A DNA stretch of 64,000 nt from Flavobacterium sp. LC2016-13 (GTDB taxonomy: Bacteria; Bacteroidota; Bacteroidia; Flavobacteriales; Flavobacteriaceae). The number at the start of each line of letters is the position of its first letter. Positions within the stretch are counted from its first letter, which is position 1. Where the stretch lies: NCBI RefSeq assembly GCF_009707955.1, contig NZ_WMDQ01000009.1, positions 186,001 through 250,000 of the forward strand, written 5' to 3'. Below the pieces are notes generated by a model that saw only the letters and a list, made by a program, of their open reading frames with translations, made no database searches and was not told the origin of the DNA. A program made the translations under genes and the position numbers. This document shows positions 32,785 to 41,663 of the stretch, one piece after another.

Positions 32785-33243
32785 TTAAACTAATTTCTTC
32801 AAAATAACAATTTGTCCTAAATGGTAAACATCGTGCTGAATAATTCCGTGAATATCTTCATAAAAATTGTGATTGTTATTTGGATCTATTTTATCAAAAC
32901 CGGCATCATCAAAATCACTTAAAAAAGCACTCCATGATTCCTGAGATTTCGACAAACTTTGAAGCGATTGCTCCCAGGCTACGTCAGACGAATCTAAAAT
33001 TGGTACAAAATAATTATGATCAGGAGTTACAACTGTTTCTCCCTGAACACGCCTTAGTATATTTTTTCTCCATTGTATTAAATGATTAACAATTTCCCAA
33101 ATGGTATTTAAATTAGGATTTGCTTTTTTGTAAGCCTGAGCTGCACTTACATCTTTTAAAGTATCTGCTAAAGTTACTTCAATCCAGGGATTTCCGTTAT
33201 AAATGGCTTGATACAGATTTGAAACTCTTTTACTTTCTGACAT
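32785..33243 (-). CDS. DinB-family protein
   Basis: 152 aa four-helix bundle. The metal triad looks intact: His53 in WEIVNHLIQW, and His133/His137 in QHDVYHLGQI. DinB/YfiT-like proteins include thiol transferases that use bacillithiol or mycothiol; Bacteroidota copies are uncharacterised. It is the first gene of the minus-strand cluster. Confidence 0.88.
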   Translation of the reverse strand: MSESKRVSNLYQAIYNGNPWIEVTLADTLKDVSAAQAYKKANPNLNTIWEIVNHLIQWRKNILRRVQGETVVTPDHNYFVPILDSSDVAWEQSLQSLSKSQESWSAFLSDFDDAGFDKIDPNNNHNFYEDIHGIIQHDVYHLGQIVILKKLV

Positions 33244-33355
33244 GATTGATATTTTTATAAAACTTGAAAGCTAAGATACAAATAAGTAATTTACAACTCA
33301 TCCTCAAATTTCTACAATTGGGTTATTTAATATTTTTTAACTTCGAATGTTAAAA

Positions 33356-33363
33356 TACATTTG
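33356..33363 (+). promoter_or_regulatory. Predicted -7 box of the TonB-receptor operon
   Basis: TACATTTG matches TAnnTTTG and lies 20 bp before the ATG at 33384. The operon it starts may run as far as the LytTR gene. Confidence 0.55.
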
Positions 33364-33383
33364 CTTCATCAAAATCAAAAACC

Positions 33384-35549
33384 ATGACAACCAAATTATT
33401 TTTTACAATCAGCTTTTTATTTTTTACAACTATTTTTTTTGCTCAAAATACCATTTCGGGAAAAGTAGTTGATGAAAAAGGGAAACCAGTTCCTGGAGCA
33501 AATATTTATATCGACGGAACTTACGACGGAACAAACAGTTCTGAAACAGGCGAATTTTCATTTGAAACTACCGCAACAGGAAATCAATTTTTAGTAGTTA
33601 GTTTTTTAATTTACGACACTTACAGAAAAGAAATTGATGTTACGAATTTTAAAGATCAAACCGTAAAATTAAGAGAAAATGTAAACGCGCTTGATGCTGT
33701 TGTAATTACTGCCGGAACATTAGAATCTGGAGACAAAGCAAGAGTTTCGGTTTTAAAACCTTTAGATATTGTTACTACGGCAGGATCTGCAGGTAATATT
33801 GTTGCGGCGTTGCAAACATTACCGGGAACACAAACAGTTGGTGAAGACGGACGTTTGTTTGTTCGTGGTGGAGAAGCCAGCGAAACGCAAACTTTTGTTG
33901 ACGGACTTCGTGTAGCACAGCCTTACGGTGCAACGACAAACAATTTACCAACAAGAAGCCGATTTTCGCCTTTTTTGTTTAGCGGAATTGCTTTTTCTAC
34001 CGGTGGATATTCTGCTGAATATGGAGAAGCTTTGTCAAGTGTTTTATTATTGAATACGCAAGATGAACCGGACCAAAATAAAACTGATATTGCTTTAATG
34101 ACAGTTGGTTTGGGAATTGGAAATACTCAAAAATGGGAAAAAAGTTCGTTCAGTATCAATACTAATTATATTAATCTGGCACCTTATCAGGCTGCAGTTC
34201 CTCAAAATGTAGATTGGAATAATCCATATCAGTCTTTAGGCGGAGAAGCAGTGTACAGATACCATTTTGAAAGAGGGATTTTTAAATTGTATGCTGCTTT
34301 TGATTCGGAAAAATTCGATTTAAATCAGAAAAATATAAATTTTGTTGATCCTGTCAGAACAGACTTAAACAATAATAATTTTTACCTGAATGCATCTTAC
34401 AAAGGAGATTTTGGAACAGGCTGGCAACTTACATCAGGAATTAGTTATGGTTACAGTAAAAACAAAGTTAAATATGATATTAATGATGTTGATAGTGATG
34501 AAAATGCAGCTCAGTTGAAATTGAAGTTGAGAAAAAACATTTCAAATTATTTTAAATTGTCTTTTGGAGCTGATTATTTCATTACCAAATTCAATGAAAA
34601 CTTTAATGATAATGTTTCTATTGATGTTGCAAACGGTTACGATTCAAACATTGCGGCTTTTTATACAGAAGGAGATATTTTATTCTCAAAAAAATTAGCT
34701 GCAAAAGTAGGTTTCAGACTTTCAAATAATAGTTTATTAAACGAAACCAATATTGCGCCAAGAGCTTCTATTGCATATAAAGTCTCTAAAACAAGTCAGT
34801 TTTCTTTCGCTTATGGAGATTTCAGTCAGGCGCCGGTTGTTGATTATATTAAATATTCAAAATACCACCAATTCGAAAGTGAAAAAGCAAAACATTATAT
34901 CTTAAACTATCAGTTTACAAGACCGGGACAAACTTTTAGAGCCGAAGCTTATTATAAAGATTACAGCAATTTGGTTCAATACGATACAAGAGATATTCAA
35001 TACAATTCAGTTTTCAACAATAATGGTTCAGGATATGCAAAAGGTTTGGATATTTTTTGGAGAGACAGTAATTTGTATAAAAACTTAGAATATTGGATTT
35101 CATACTCTTACATTGATTCAGAGAGACAATATAAAAACTTTCCAACAATGGCAACGCCAAGTTTTGTAGCCAATCAGAATCTGTCAATCGTAACGAAATA
35201 TTTTATTACAGACTGGAAATCGCAAATTGGTTTTACAAATACTTTCAGCACCGGAAGACCTTACAACGATCCGAACCAAACACAGTTTATGAACGGAAAA
35301 ACAAAATCATATAATAGTTTGAGTTTTAACTGGGCGTATTTATTAACAACACAAAAAATCTTATATTTCTCTGTTTCAAATGTATTAGGAAACCAAAACG
35401 TTTTTGGATACGATTACGCCAAAATACCAGACGCAAACGGAGTTTATAACAGACAAGCCGTAACGCCAACCGCAGACAGATTCTTTTTCGTTGGTTTCTT
35501 CTGGACGATTAGTAAGAATAAAAATGATAATCAATTGAAGAATTTATAA
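33384..35549 (+). CDS. TonB-dependent receptor with carboxypeptidase-like N-domain
   Basis: 721 aa. A signal peptide ends at FFAQ. A CarboxypepD_reg-like domain (about 22-100; ISGKVVDEKGKPVPGANIYI) is followed by the plug (TLPGTQTVGEDGRLFVRGGE, about 145-165) and the 22-strand barrel. There is no SusD partner next to it, so a glycan-uptake system is not indicated. Iron, a peptide or another small nutrient is possible. It is followed after a repeat-filled gap by a DUF2141 protein, a TPR-like protein and a LytS/LytR pair, all on the same strand. Confidence 0.9.
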   Translation: MTTKLFFTISFLFFTTIFFAQNTISGKVVDEKGKPVPGANIYIDGTYDGTNSSETGEFSFETTATGNQFLVVSFLIYDTYRKEIDVTNFKDQTVKLRENVNALDAVVITAGTLESGDKARVSVLKPLDIVTTAGSAGNIVAALQTLPGTQTVGEDGRLFVRGGEASETQTFVDGLRVAQPYGATTNNLPTRSRFSPFLFSGIAFSTGGYSAEYGEALSSVLLLNTQDEPDQNKTDIALMTVGLGIGNTQKWEKSSFSINTNYINLAPYQAAVPQNVDWNNPYQSLGGEAVYRYHFERGIFKLYAAFDSEKFDLNQKNINFVDPVRTDLNNNNFYLNASYKGDFGTGWQLTSGISYGYSKNKVKYDINDVDSDENAAQLKLKLRKNISNYFKLSFGADYFITKFNENFNDNVSIDVANGYDSNIAAFYTEGDILFSKKLAAKVGFRLSNNSLLNETNIAPRASIAYKVSKTSQFSFAYGDFSQAPVVDYIKYSKYHQFESEKAKHYILNYQFTRPGQTFRAEAYYKDYSNLVQYDTRDIQYNSVFNNNGSGYAKGLDIFWRDSNLYKNLEYWISYSYIDSERQYKNFPTMATPSFVANQNLSIVTKYFITDWKSQIGFTNTFSTGRPYNDPNQTQFMNGKTKSYNSLSFNWAYLLTTQKILYFSVSNVLGNQNVFGYDYAKIPDANGVYNRQAVTPTADRFFFVGFFWTISKNKNDNQLKNL

Positions 35550-35555
35550 ATAAAG

Positions 35556-35922
35556 GTACAAAGTAGCAAAGGTTCAGAGGGACTAAGGTTTTTTCCTCTT
35601 TAGGTTCAAAGAATCCAGAAAAAAACTTTGAACCTTTGCTACTCTGAACCTTTGAACCTCGAAAGAAACAATTCAGTAGCAAAAATCAACAACTCAGTAT
35701 TAATTAATTTTAAAAGAATAAAAACCAACATACTTTTGAAGTATAAATTGAAAGGAACAAAGAAGCAAAGAAGCAAAAATTCAAAGTTTTATAAATATTA
35801 ATAATAAGAAAATCAAACCTTTGAACCTTTGTAGCTCTGAACCTTTTAACCTTGAAAAAAGAGTTTTAATCATCAATAAAAAATCTTAGACACTCAGAAC
35901 CTTAGTAACTCAGAACCTTAAA
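35556..35922. repeat. Cluster of CAAAGGTTC- and CTTAGA-family repeats filling a 386-bp gap
   Basis: The space from 35550 to 35935 holds no gene. From left to right it carries an imperfect inverted repeat of AAAGGTTCAGAG/CTCTGAACCTTTG words (35556-35665), a second AGAAGCAAAG/AACCTTTGTAGCTCTGAACC pair (35745-35860), and a CTTAGACACTCAGAACCTTAG unit (35886-35922) of the CTAAGG family. The last one ends 13 bp before the next start codon. Confidence 0.75.
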
Positions 35923-35935
35923 AAAAAAAGAACTC

Positions 35936-36343
35936 ATGACCAAAATTATTACCATTACGATGTTGTTTATCTGCAGTATAATTTCTGCTCAAAATGTAAA
36001 ACTAACCGTTTCTGTTTCAGGTTTAAAAAATAATACAGGGATTGTTAAAGTAGGTTTGTACAACTCAGACGGTACATTTCTAAAAACGACGTACAAAAGC
36101 CTTACTTCTGATATCAAAAATAAGGAAGCGGTTGTAACATTTACCAACCTTCCGGCAGGAGAATATGCAATTTCAACGTATCACGATGAAAACAGTAACG
36201 GAATACTGGATAAAAATATGATGGGAATTCCTTCTGAAGATTATGCAGCTTCAAACAATGCTAAAGGATTTATGGGTCCGCCTGCGTATAAAGATGCTAA
36301 ATTTGTTATTGATAAAGATTCAAAAATTGAAATTGTATTATAA
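35936..36343 (+). CDS. DUF2141 exported protein
   Basis: 135 aa with a signal peptide (ending IISAQ). It shows KLTVSVSGLKNNTGIVKVGL, FTNLPAGEYAISTYHDEN and NGILDKNMMGIPSEDYAASN, the well-conserved core of DUF2141. The fold is a small beta-sandwich; its function is unknown, but it is often coded near TonB receptors as here. The last repeat unit is only 13 bp before the ATG, so it is probably translated from a message coming through the repeat region. Confidence 0.88.
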   Translation: MTKIITITMLFICSIISAQNVKLTVSVSGLKNNTGIVKVGLYNSDGTFLKTTYKSLTSDIKNKEAVVTFTNLPAGEYAISTYHDENSNGILDKNMMGIPSEDYAASNNAKGFMGPPAYKDAKFVIDKDSKIEIVL

Positions 36344-36393
36344 ATAGTAACTAACAAAACAAATAAAAATCAACCATTTAAATTACTTATAAA

Positions 36394-37014
36394 ATGAAAA
36401 AAATCATCACATTAGTCGCATTATTCGTAGTAGTAATAAGCTCTGCACAAACACAATTTGAACAAGGAATGGGAAAAGCTTTCGGGCTTTGGAAAGAAGG
36501 AAAAAATACAGAAGCTTCGGCAATGTTTGAAAGAATTGCAGCAGCAGAAAAAACAAGTTACTTGCCAAATTATTATGTGGCGCTGGTAAACACGACATCG
36601 GCTTTTACAGAAAAAGACAAAACTAAAATTGATTTGTTATTGACAAAAGCACAAGATGCACTGGATATCGAATTTATAAAAGATCAAAATAATGCTGAAT
36701 TATATGCCATGCAAGCTTTAATTTATACGGCTTATGTAGTTGCAGATCCTATGACAAATGCAATGAAATATTCTTCTAAAATAATGGAAGCTTACGCAAA
36801 AGGAAAAGCGATAGACCCAAATAACCCGAGAATTGTTTTTGGTGAAGCTGATTATCAATTAGGAGGAGCAAAATGGACAGGTGTTGATACAAAACCTTTG
36901 TGTGCCCAGGTTAATAAAGCAATTGAACTTTTTGCTACTTTTAAACCGGAAACACCTTTTTCTCCAAAATGGGGATTAGACAGAGCTTTGGAAACTCAAA
37001 AAACGTGTAAATAA
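36394..37014 (+). CDS. Exported TPR-like helical protein
   Basis: 206 aa. A signal peptide (ending SSAQ) is followed by helical repeats of TPR type: FGLWKEGKNTEASAMFERIA, LPNYYVALVNT, AELYAMQALIYTAYV and AIDPNNPRIVFGEADYQLG. A Cys near the C-terminus and another at the end (TCK) could form a disulfide. It is expected in the periplasm. No specific function is recognised. It lies 50 bp after the DUF2141 gene and 27 bp before the LytS-type kinase. Confidence 0.75.
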   Translation: MKKIITLVALFVVVISSAQTQFEQGMGKAFGLWKEGKNTEASAMFERIAAAEKTSYLPNYYVALVNTTSAFTEKDKTKIDLLLTKAQDALDIEFIKDQNNAELYAMQALIYTAYVVADPMTNAMKYSSKIMEAYAKGKAIDPNNPRIVFGEADYQLGGAKWTGVDTKPLCAQVNKAIELFATFKPETPFSPKWGLDRALETQKTCK

Positions 37015-37041
37015 AAAATATCAATTTAAGCCAATTCATAA

Positions 37042-38403
37042 ATGAAAGATCATAGAAATGTATCGTATAGAGATTTAAAAAGTGGAACAATTGTTTCTTT
37101 CAAGATTTCTATGGTCTTTACAGTAATATTTATAGCTTGTTTAGGTGAAGATTTCAATGTTCGAAACGTTCTTATTACTTTTTTTATAAGCTGTCTTTAT
37201 TCTTTCGGATTGGGTTTTGGTAACGCATTAATCAACTCTCTTTTAGACCGAAAATGGGATTGGCTGGAACAGACAAATCTTAGGGTTTATTATGGAATCA
37301 TAGTAACTGTTTTATACACGGTTCCGGTAATTTTAGGAATAAATTATTACCTTTTTATCATCTTGCAAGACATGACAATAAAGGAGTTTTTTGGAGAAAG
37401 AATGCTTTGGGTACATCTCTTTTATATTATTCTTTCTTTAGGAGTTTCGACTTTTATGCAAGCCAGAAGTTTCATGGTAAAATGGAAACAGGCCTCGAAA
37501 TTTGAAGTTACGCAGCAAAAGATTATAGCAGGAACGGCAAGTGCTAAATTTGAAAGTTTAAAAAATCAAATCGATCCGCATTTTCTTTTTAATAGTTTAA
37601 ATGTATTAAGTTCTTTGATTGAAGAAAACCCCGATAATGCGCAGCGCTTTACCACTTCATTATCTAAAATTTATCGCTACGTTTTAGAGCAAAAAGATAA
37701 AGAACTGGTTTCTGTTGAAGATGAATTATCGTTTGCAAAAACATATATGAATTTGCTAAAAATGCGGTTCGAGAATAGTTTGTTTTACGAATTGCCAACA
37801 ACAGATATTAATCTAGATGCGAAAGTAGTGCCATTATCGCTGCAGCTTTTGCTTGAAAATACGGTGAAACATAATGTAGTAAGCGAGCAAAAACCATTGC
37901 ATATTCGAATTTTTGTTGATGGAGATTATTTAGCTGTTCAAAACGATTTTCAAAAGAAAGAAGTTTTACAGGACAGACAGGGAGTGGGATTGCAAAATAT
38001 CGTAAACCGATACGGAATTATAACGAACAGAAAAGTGCTGATCGAACAGAATGAACAAAATTTCACCGTTAAAATTCCAATTTTAACCAAACAAATTGCA
38101 GTTATGGAAACTGGTGCAGATTATAATGACGAGAATAAAGCTTATTTCAGAGCTAAAAAAAGAGTAGAAGAATTAAAAGGATTTTACGGAAATTTAATTT
38201 CATATTGCTGTGTAATTCCATTCTTAATTTTTATAAATTTGAGGTATTCTCCTGGATTTCAGTGGTTTTGGTTTTCGGCTTTAGGCTGGGGATTTGGAGT
38301 CGTAATGCATGCTTTTAAAGTATTTGGTTATAGCTCTGATTGGGAAGAACGAAAAATCAGAGAAATTCTTGAAAAAGAAAACAAACAAAAAACCTGGAAA
38401 TAA
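37042..38403 (+). CDS. LytS-type histidine kinase with C-terminal 2TM domain
   Basis: 453 aa. Four N-terminal membrane segments (about 15-35, 42-62, 82-108, 122-140) are followed by the His_kinase module FESLKNQIDPHFLFNSLNVL with His180, and an HATPase region (LLLENTVKHNV at 269-279, GVGLQNIVNRYG at 314-325). Residues 368-453 form a 2TM domain (AKKRVEELKGFYGNL, then WGFGVVMHAFKVFG and WEERKIREILE) that repeats as separate proteins in the next four genes. It probably phosphorylates the LytTR regulator at the end of the operon. The fused 2TM domain suggests the kinase assembles with the small ones in the inner membrane. Confidence 0.92.
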   Translation: MKDHRNVSYRDLKSGTIVSFKISMVFTVIFIACLGEDFNVRNVLITFFISCLYSFGLGFGNALINSLLDRKWDWLEQTNLRVYYGIIVTVLYTVPVILGINYYLFIILQDMTIKEFFGERMLWVHLFYIILSLGVSTFMQARSFMVKWKQASKFEVTQQKIIAGTASAKFESLKNQIDPHFLFNSLNVLSSLIEENPDNAQRFTTSLSKIYRYVLEQKDKELVSVEDELSFAKTYMNLLKMRFENSLFYELPTTDINLDAKVVPLSLQLLLENTVKHNVVSEQKPLHIRIFVDGDYLAVQNDFQKKEVLQDRQGVGLQNIVNRYGIITNRKVLIEQNEQNFTVKIPILTKQIAVMETGADYNDENKAYFRAKKRVEELKGFYGNLISYCCVIPFLIFINLRYSPGFQWFWFSALGWGFGVVMHAFKVFGYSSDWEERKIREILEKENKQKTWK

Positions 38404-38405
38404 TT

Positions 38406-38708
38406 ATGGAAACAAATTATACTGAAAGGGAACGCTATTACCAGATTCAAAAAAAGGTAGTAGAAATTAGAAAATTTTACGAGCATTTAGCCGTATATGT
38501 AGTTTCAAATCTAATTTTAATAGTTGTAAATCTTACGACTTCGCCAGGTTATTTGTGGTTTTTGTGGTCATTAGTACCTTGGGGAATAGCTGTAATTTTA
38601 GATGGATTAAGAGTTTTTGGTTATTTACCGTTTTTTAATAAAGAATGGGAGGAACGAAAAATTAAAGAATTTATGGAAAAGGATAAGGAAAACCTAAACT
38701 GGAAATAG
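38406..38708 (+). CDS. 2TM-domain membrane protein (copy 2 of 5)
   Basis: 100 aa starting METNYTERERYYQIQKKVVE. Two membrane helices (about 27-47 and 55-76) are flanked by the family ends: an N-terminal KKVVEIRKFYEHL and a C-terminal WEERKIKEFMEKD. It starts 2 bp after the kinase gene, whose last 86 residues are the same domain. It is probably a duplicate of that domain. Function unknown; membrane partner of the kinase is an inference from context. Confidence 0.88.
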   Translation: METNYTERERYYQIQKKVVEIRKFYEHLAVYVVSNLILIVVNLTTSPGYLWFLWSLVPWGIAVILDGLRVFGYLPFFNKEWEERKIKEFMEKDKENLNWK

Positions 38709-38710
38709 CC

Positions 38711-39040
38711 ATGAAAATGAATTGTCTTAATGACCGCGAAATATTTGAACTAAAAAGAATAGCGAGCAAAAAAGTAAACAGGCTTAAATCATTTTACATT
38801 CATGCCTTAATTTACACAGCAGCTTTAATTGCTTTTGTTTTAAAACAATATTATGGAGTTTCATTAAATTTCTTTCCATTGCAACATCTCAATTACGTTG
38901 TAATGATAATTTGGACTTCAGTATTTTTATTTTCTGCAATTGATTTATTTGTTTCTTTTAAAATTTTTGGAGAAGAATGGGAGGAACGTAAACTAAAAAG
39001 TCTTTTAGAGAAAAAACAAAAAACACAAAAATGGGAGTGA
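38711..39040 (+). CDS. 2TM-domain membrane protein (copy 3 of 5)
   Basis: 109 aa. It has KKVNRLKSFYIHALIY, two membrane helices (about 33-52 and 63-84) and the closing motif FGEEWEERKLKSLLEKK. It is the most diverged of the set: the middle WG-GV-HA block is replaced by TSVFLFSAIDLFVS. It starts 2 bp after the previous stop, so translation is likely coupled. Confidence 0.85.
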   Translation: MKMNCLNDREIFELKRIASKKVNRLKSFYIHALIYTAALIAFVLKQYYGVSLNFFPLQHLNYVVMIIWTSVFLFSAIDLFVSFKIFGEEWEERKLKSLLEKKQKTQKWE

Positions 39041-39042
39041 TC

Positions 39043-39348
39043 ATGGAAATTAATTATAGCGAAGAAGACAAATACTATCTTGCAAAAAAGAAAGTAGAAA
39101 ACATAAAAGGATTTTATGCAAATCTTACATCTTTTATTGGTGTAAATATTATTCTGATTATCATTAACCTATGGACATCACCAGAATATTTGTGGTTTTT
39201 CTGGCCACTATTATGGTGGGGAGTTGGAGTTCTTTTTCACGGATTGAAGGTTTTTGAAGTATTTCCGGTTTTAGGTAAAGGCTGGGAAGAACGAAAAATT
39301 AAAGAATTCATGGAGAAGGAAAAAGAGAATAAAAATAAATGGCAATAA
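39043..39348 (+). CDS. 2TM-domain membrane protein (copy 4 of 5)
   Basis: 101 aa from the ATG at 39043. An ATG 12 bp upstream lies inside the previous gene; the downstream start is chosen because MEINYSEEDKYYLAKKKVE aligns with the METNYTERERYYQIQKKV start of copy 2. It has IKGFYANLTSF, two helices, WGVGVLFHGLKVF and WEERKIKEFMEKE. It starts 2 bp after the previous stop. Confidence 0.87.
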   Translation: MEINYSEEDKYYLAKKKVENIKGFYANLTSFIGVNIILIIINLWTSPEYLWFFWPLLWWGVGVLFHGLKVFEVFPVLGKGWEERKIKEFMEKEKENKNKWQ

Positions 39349-39365
39349 TTTAATTAAAAAATAAA

Positions 39366-39731
39366 ATGGGACGATTTAGAAGACGTATGTACGAGGAATT
39401 TTCGCAAGAGTATAGCAATGATGAACGCTTTAATGCTGCGTACAGAAAAGTAAAAAGAATTAAGGGATTTTATTCTCACTTAAAAGTTTATATAATAGTT
39501 AATATCATTATTATTGCTTCAAATTTGAATGGAGATTTTTTTGGACATGAAGTTCGTGAAAGCGGATTATTTTCATGGCACACTTATTCTACTGCATTTT
39601 TTTGGGGAATAGGCTTACTGGCGCACGCATTATCTGTTTTTGGAAAAGATATATTTTTTAGTGATGACTGGGAGAAAAGAAAAATTCAGGAATACATGAA
39701 TAAAGACGCAGCTAATAATAAATGGGAGTAA
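39366..39731 (+). CDS. 2TM-domain membrane protein (copy 5 of 5)
   Basis: 121 aa with a longer basic start (MGRFRRRMYEEFSQEYSN). It has YRKVKRIKGFYSHLKVYI, two helices, FFWGIGLLAHALSVFG and WEKRKIQEYMNKD. Lys replaces the second Glu of the WEERK motif. It comes 17 bp after copy 4 and 36 bp before the LytTR gene. Confidence 0.87.
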   Translation: MGRFRRRMYEEFSQEYSNDERFNAAYRKVKRIKGFYSHLKVYIIVNIIIIASNLNGDFFGHEVRESGLFSWHTYSTAFFWGIGLLAHALSVFGKDIFFSDDWEKRKIQEYMNKDAANNKWE

Positions 39732-39767
39732 TTTTAAATTCAATTTTTTCAAATTTTTCATTGTAAA

Positions 39768-40535
39768 ATGACAACATTAATAATAGAAGACGAAAAACCG
39801 GCTGCAAGACTGTTGCAGCGAAAGTTAGAAAAACTGGATATTGCAGTAAAAACCATGCTGCATTCTGTAGAAGAGTCGATACATTGGTTTACTAATAATG
39901 AACATCCGGATTTAATTTTTCTGGACATCCAATTATCAGATGGTTTATCGTTTGAAATTTTTGAAAAAATAGATATTAAAAGTGCTATTATTTTTACTAC
40001 AGCTTATGACGAATATGCTTTAAAAGCCTTTAAACTTAACAGCATTGATTATCTTTTAAAACCTATTGATGAAGATGATTTAGATGTAGCCGTTACCAAG
40101 TTTAAAATGCGTTTGCCAAAAGCAGCATCAGAGAATCAAAATCTTCAACTGGATTTTGAAGAAATAAGAAGAATGCTTTCAAATCCATTTGAGAAAAATT
40201 ATAAAAAACGATTTACAGTTAAAATTGGCCAGCATCTAAAAGTAATTACTACAGATGAAATCGAATGTTTTTTTAGCGAAAATAAAGGAACATACATTCA
40301 TACTTTCGATAACCGAAACTATTTAATCGACTCGACTTTAGAAATTCTGGAGCAGGAATTAGACATGAAAAATTTCTTCCGCGTAAGCAGAAAATTCATT
40401 GTTCCGCTACAGGCTATAAAAGAAATTCAGGTTTACACCAATTCTCGTTTAAAAGTAATTTTACCAACATATAAAGAAGATGAGGTAATTGTAAGCCGCG
40501 AAAAAGTGGGAGATTTCAAGAATTGGCTGGGGTAG
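39768..40535 (+). CDS. LytTR-family response regulator
   Basis: 255 aa. The receiver has Glu7/Asp8 (IIEDEKPAA), phosphoacceptor Asp53 (IFLDIQLSDG), Thr at ITT and Lys98 (LLKPID). A LytTR DNA-binding domain covers about 148-255 (FTVKIGQHLKVITTDEIECF, then FFRVSRKFIVPLQAI). It is the likely partner of the LytS-type kinase at 37042 and closes the operon. LytTR proteins bind pairs of short direct repeats; I did not find a convincing pair here. A terminator follows. Confidence 0.93.
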   Translation: MTTLIIEDEKPAARLLQRKLEKLDIAVKTMLHSVEESIHWFTNNEHPDLIFLDIQLSDGLSFEIFEKIDIKSAIIFTTAYDEYALKAFKLNSIDYLLKPIDEDDLDVAVTKFKMRLPKAASENQNLQLDFEEIRRMLSNPFEKNYKKRFTVKIGQHLKVITTDEIECFFSENKGTYIHTFDNRNYLIDSTLEILEQELDMKNFFRVSRKFIVPLQAIKEIQVYTNSRLKVILPTYKEDEVIVSREKVGDFKNWLG

Positions 40536-40590
40536 TACAACTGGATTTTAATCTGGTTTAAACATATCAAAGTCAACATACATAAACATA

Positions 40591-40618
40591 AAAAAATCCT
40601 TCATTTGAAGGATTTTTT
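40591..40618. terminator. Bidirectional intrinsic terminator
   Basis: A perfect 12-bp stem (AAAAAATCCTTC / GAAGGATTTTTT) with an ATTT loop, between the convergent LytTR and heme A synthase genes. Both strands end in T-runs. Confidence 0.9.
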
Positions 40619-40637
40619 TATGTTTAAAAACGTTTTG

Positions 40638-41663
40638 TTATTTACTCAATCTGTGTAATGTAAATGTCATAGCGCTCAAAAGGAAGAAAGCCATAATTTG
40701 GTGAATTAATCCTAAAGCCAACGGCACACTATATAACAATGTAAATACGCCTAATAAAAATTGAATAAAGACAAAAACGACTAAAGTCTTGATTCCGTTA
40801 TTTTGCGTTCTGTTAAGCGAAAATTTGGTACTTTTATAATATAAAAACAGAATAAAAGCTACCACAACATAAGCAAAAGTTCTGTGTACAAACTGAACAC
40901 CGCTTTTACCTTCCGTTAAGTTTTTTGCCAAAGTAGATTGTTCAATAAAAACCGAATCGTGTATAAATTGTCCGTCGCTCATTAATGGCCAGTGATTGTG
41001 TATTAATCCCGCATTTAATCCCGCAACAAAACCACCATAAATAATCTGAATTAATAAAGCAACCAAAGCGAATCTGGCGATATTTCGAAGCGGAATTACT
41101 TTAGTAATTGTTCTTTCCGGATAAATTAAATCCAGTGCTACCCAAAGCGTATAAGCAAAAGTTATAAAAGCAAAAGTTAAGTGTAATGAAAGTCTGAAAT
41201 GGCTAACATCCGGATTTTCAATAAGTCCGCTGCGAACCATAAACCAACCTAAGAAACCTTGAAAAGCTCCCATTGCCAAAAGAACAATACATTTTTTGAC
41301 AGTTTCGCGATCCAGTTTTTTTCTAACTAAGAAATAAACAAAAGGCACAAAGAAAACCAATCCAATAATTCTTCCGATAAAACGGTGAAACCATTCCCAG
41401 AAATAAATAAACTTATAATCAGCTAATTGAAAATCATTGTGAATGTTGATTTTTTGATATTCAGGAAATTTCTTGTATTGTTCAAAAGCCTCATTCCATT
41501 TGGCATCCGTCAAAGGCGGAAAAGTATCAGTTACCAAATGCCAATCGGTCATTGATAAACCTGAGTTGGTCAATCGCGTAATTCCGCCCACGACAACCAT
41601 TAAAAATAATAAAACACAACCTGATAGTAACCAAATGATTACTGATTTATTCTCTTTTTTCAT
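40638..41663 (-). CDS. ctaA: Heme A synthase (COX15/CtaA family)
   Basis: 341 aa with eight predicted membrane helices. It oxidises the C8 methyl of heme O to the formyl group of heme A, needed for cytochrome aa3-type oxidase. His ligands are in WEWFHRFIGR (about 87-96), LHLTFAF, FVHRTFAY and LIHQIMAF. The length fits the type seen in alpha-proteobacteria, mitochondria and Bacteroidota, which has a longer extracellular loop (GLSMTDWHLVTDTFPPL). Its ATG overlaps the stop of the upstream gene by four bases. Confidence 0.93.
   Translation of the reverse strand: MKKENKSVIIWLLSGCVLLFLMVVVGGITRLTNSGLSMTDWHLVTDTFPPLTDAKWNEAFEQYKKFPEYQKINIHNDFQLADYKFIYFWEWFHRFIGRIIGLVFFVPFVYFLVRKKLDRETVKKCIVLLAMGAFQGFLGWFMVRSGLIENPDVSHFRLSLHLTFAFITFAYTLWVALDLIYPERTITKVIPLRNIARFALVALLIQIIYGGFVAGLNAGLIHNHWPLMSDGQFIHDSVFIEQSTLAKNLTEGKSGVQFVHRTFAYVVVAFILFLYYKSTKFSLNRTQNNGIKTLVVFVFIQFLLGVFTLLYSVPLALGLIHQIMAFFLLSAMTFTLHRLSK

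Noticed and set aside
37042..40535. A secretion or toxin cassette built of small membrane proteins
   Set aside because: The small proteins all belong to the 2TM family fused to the kinase itself; no toxin, immunity or secretion motifs.
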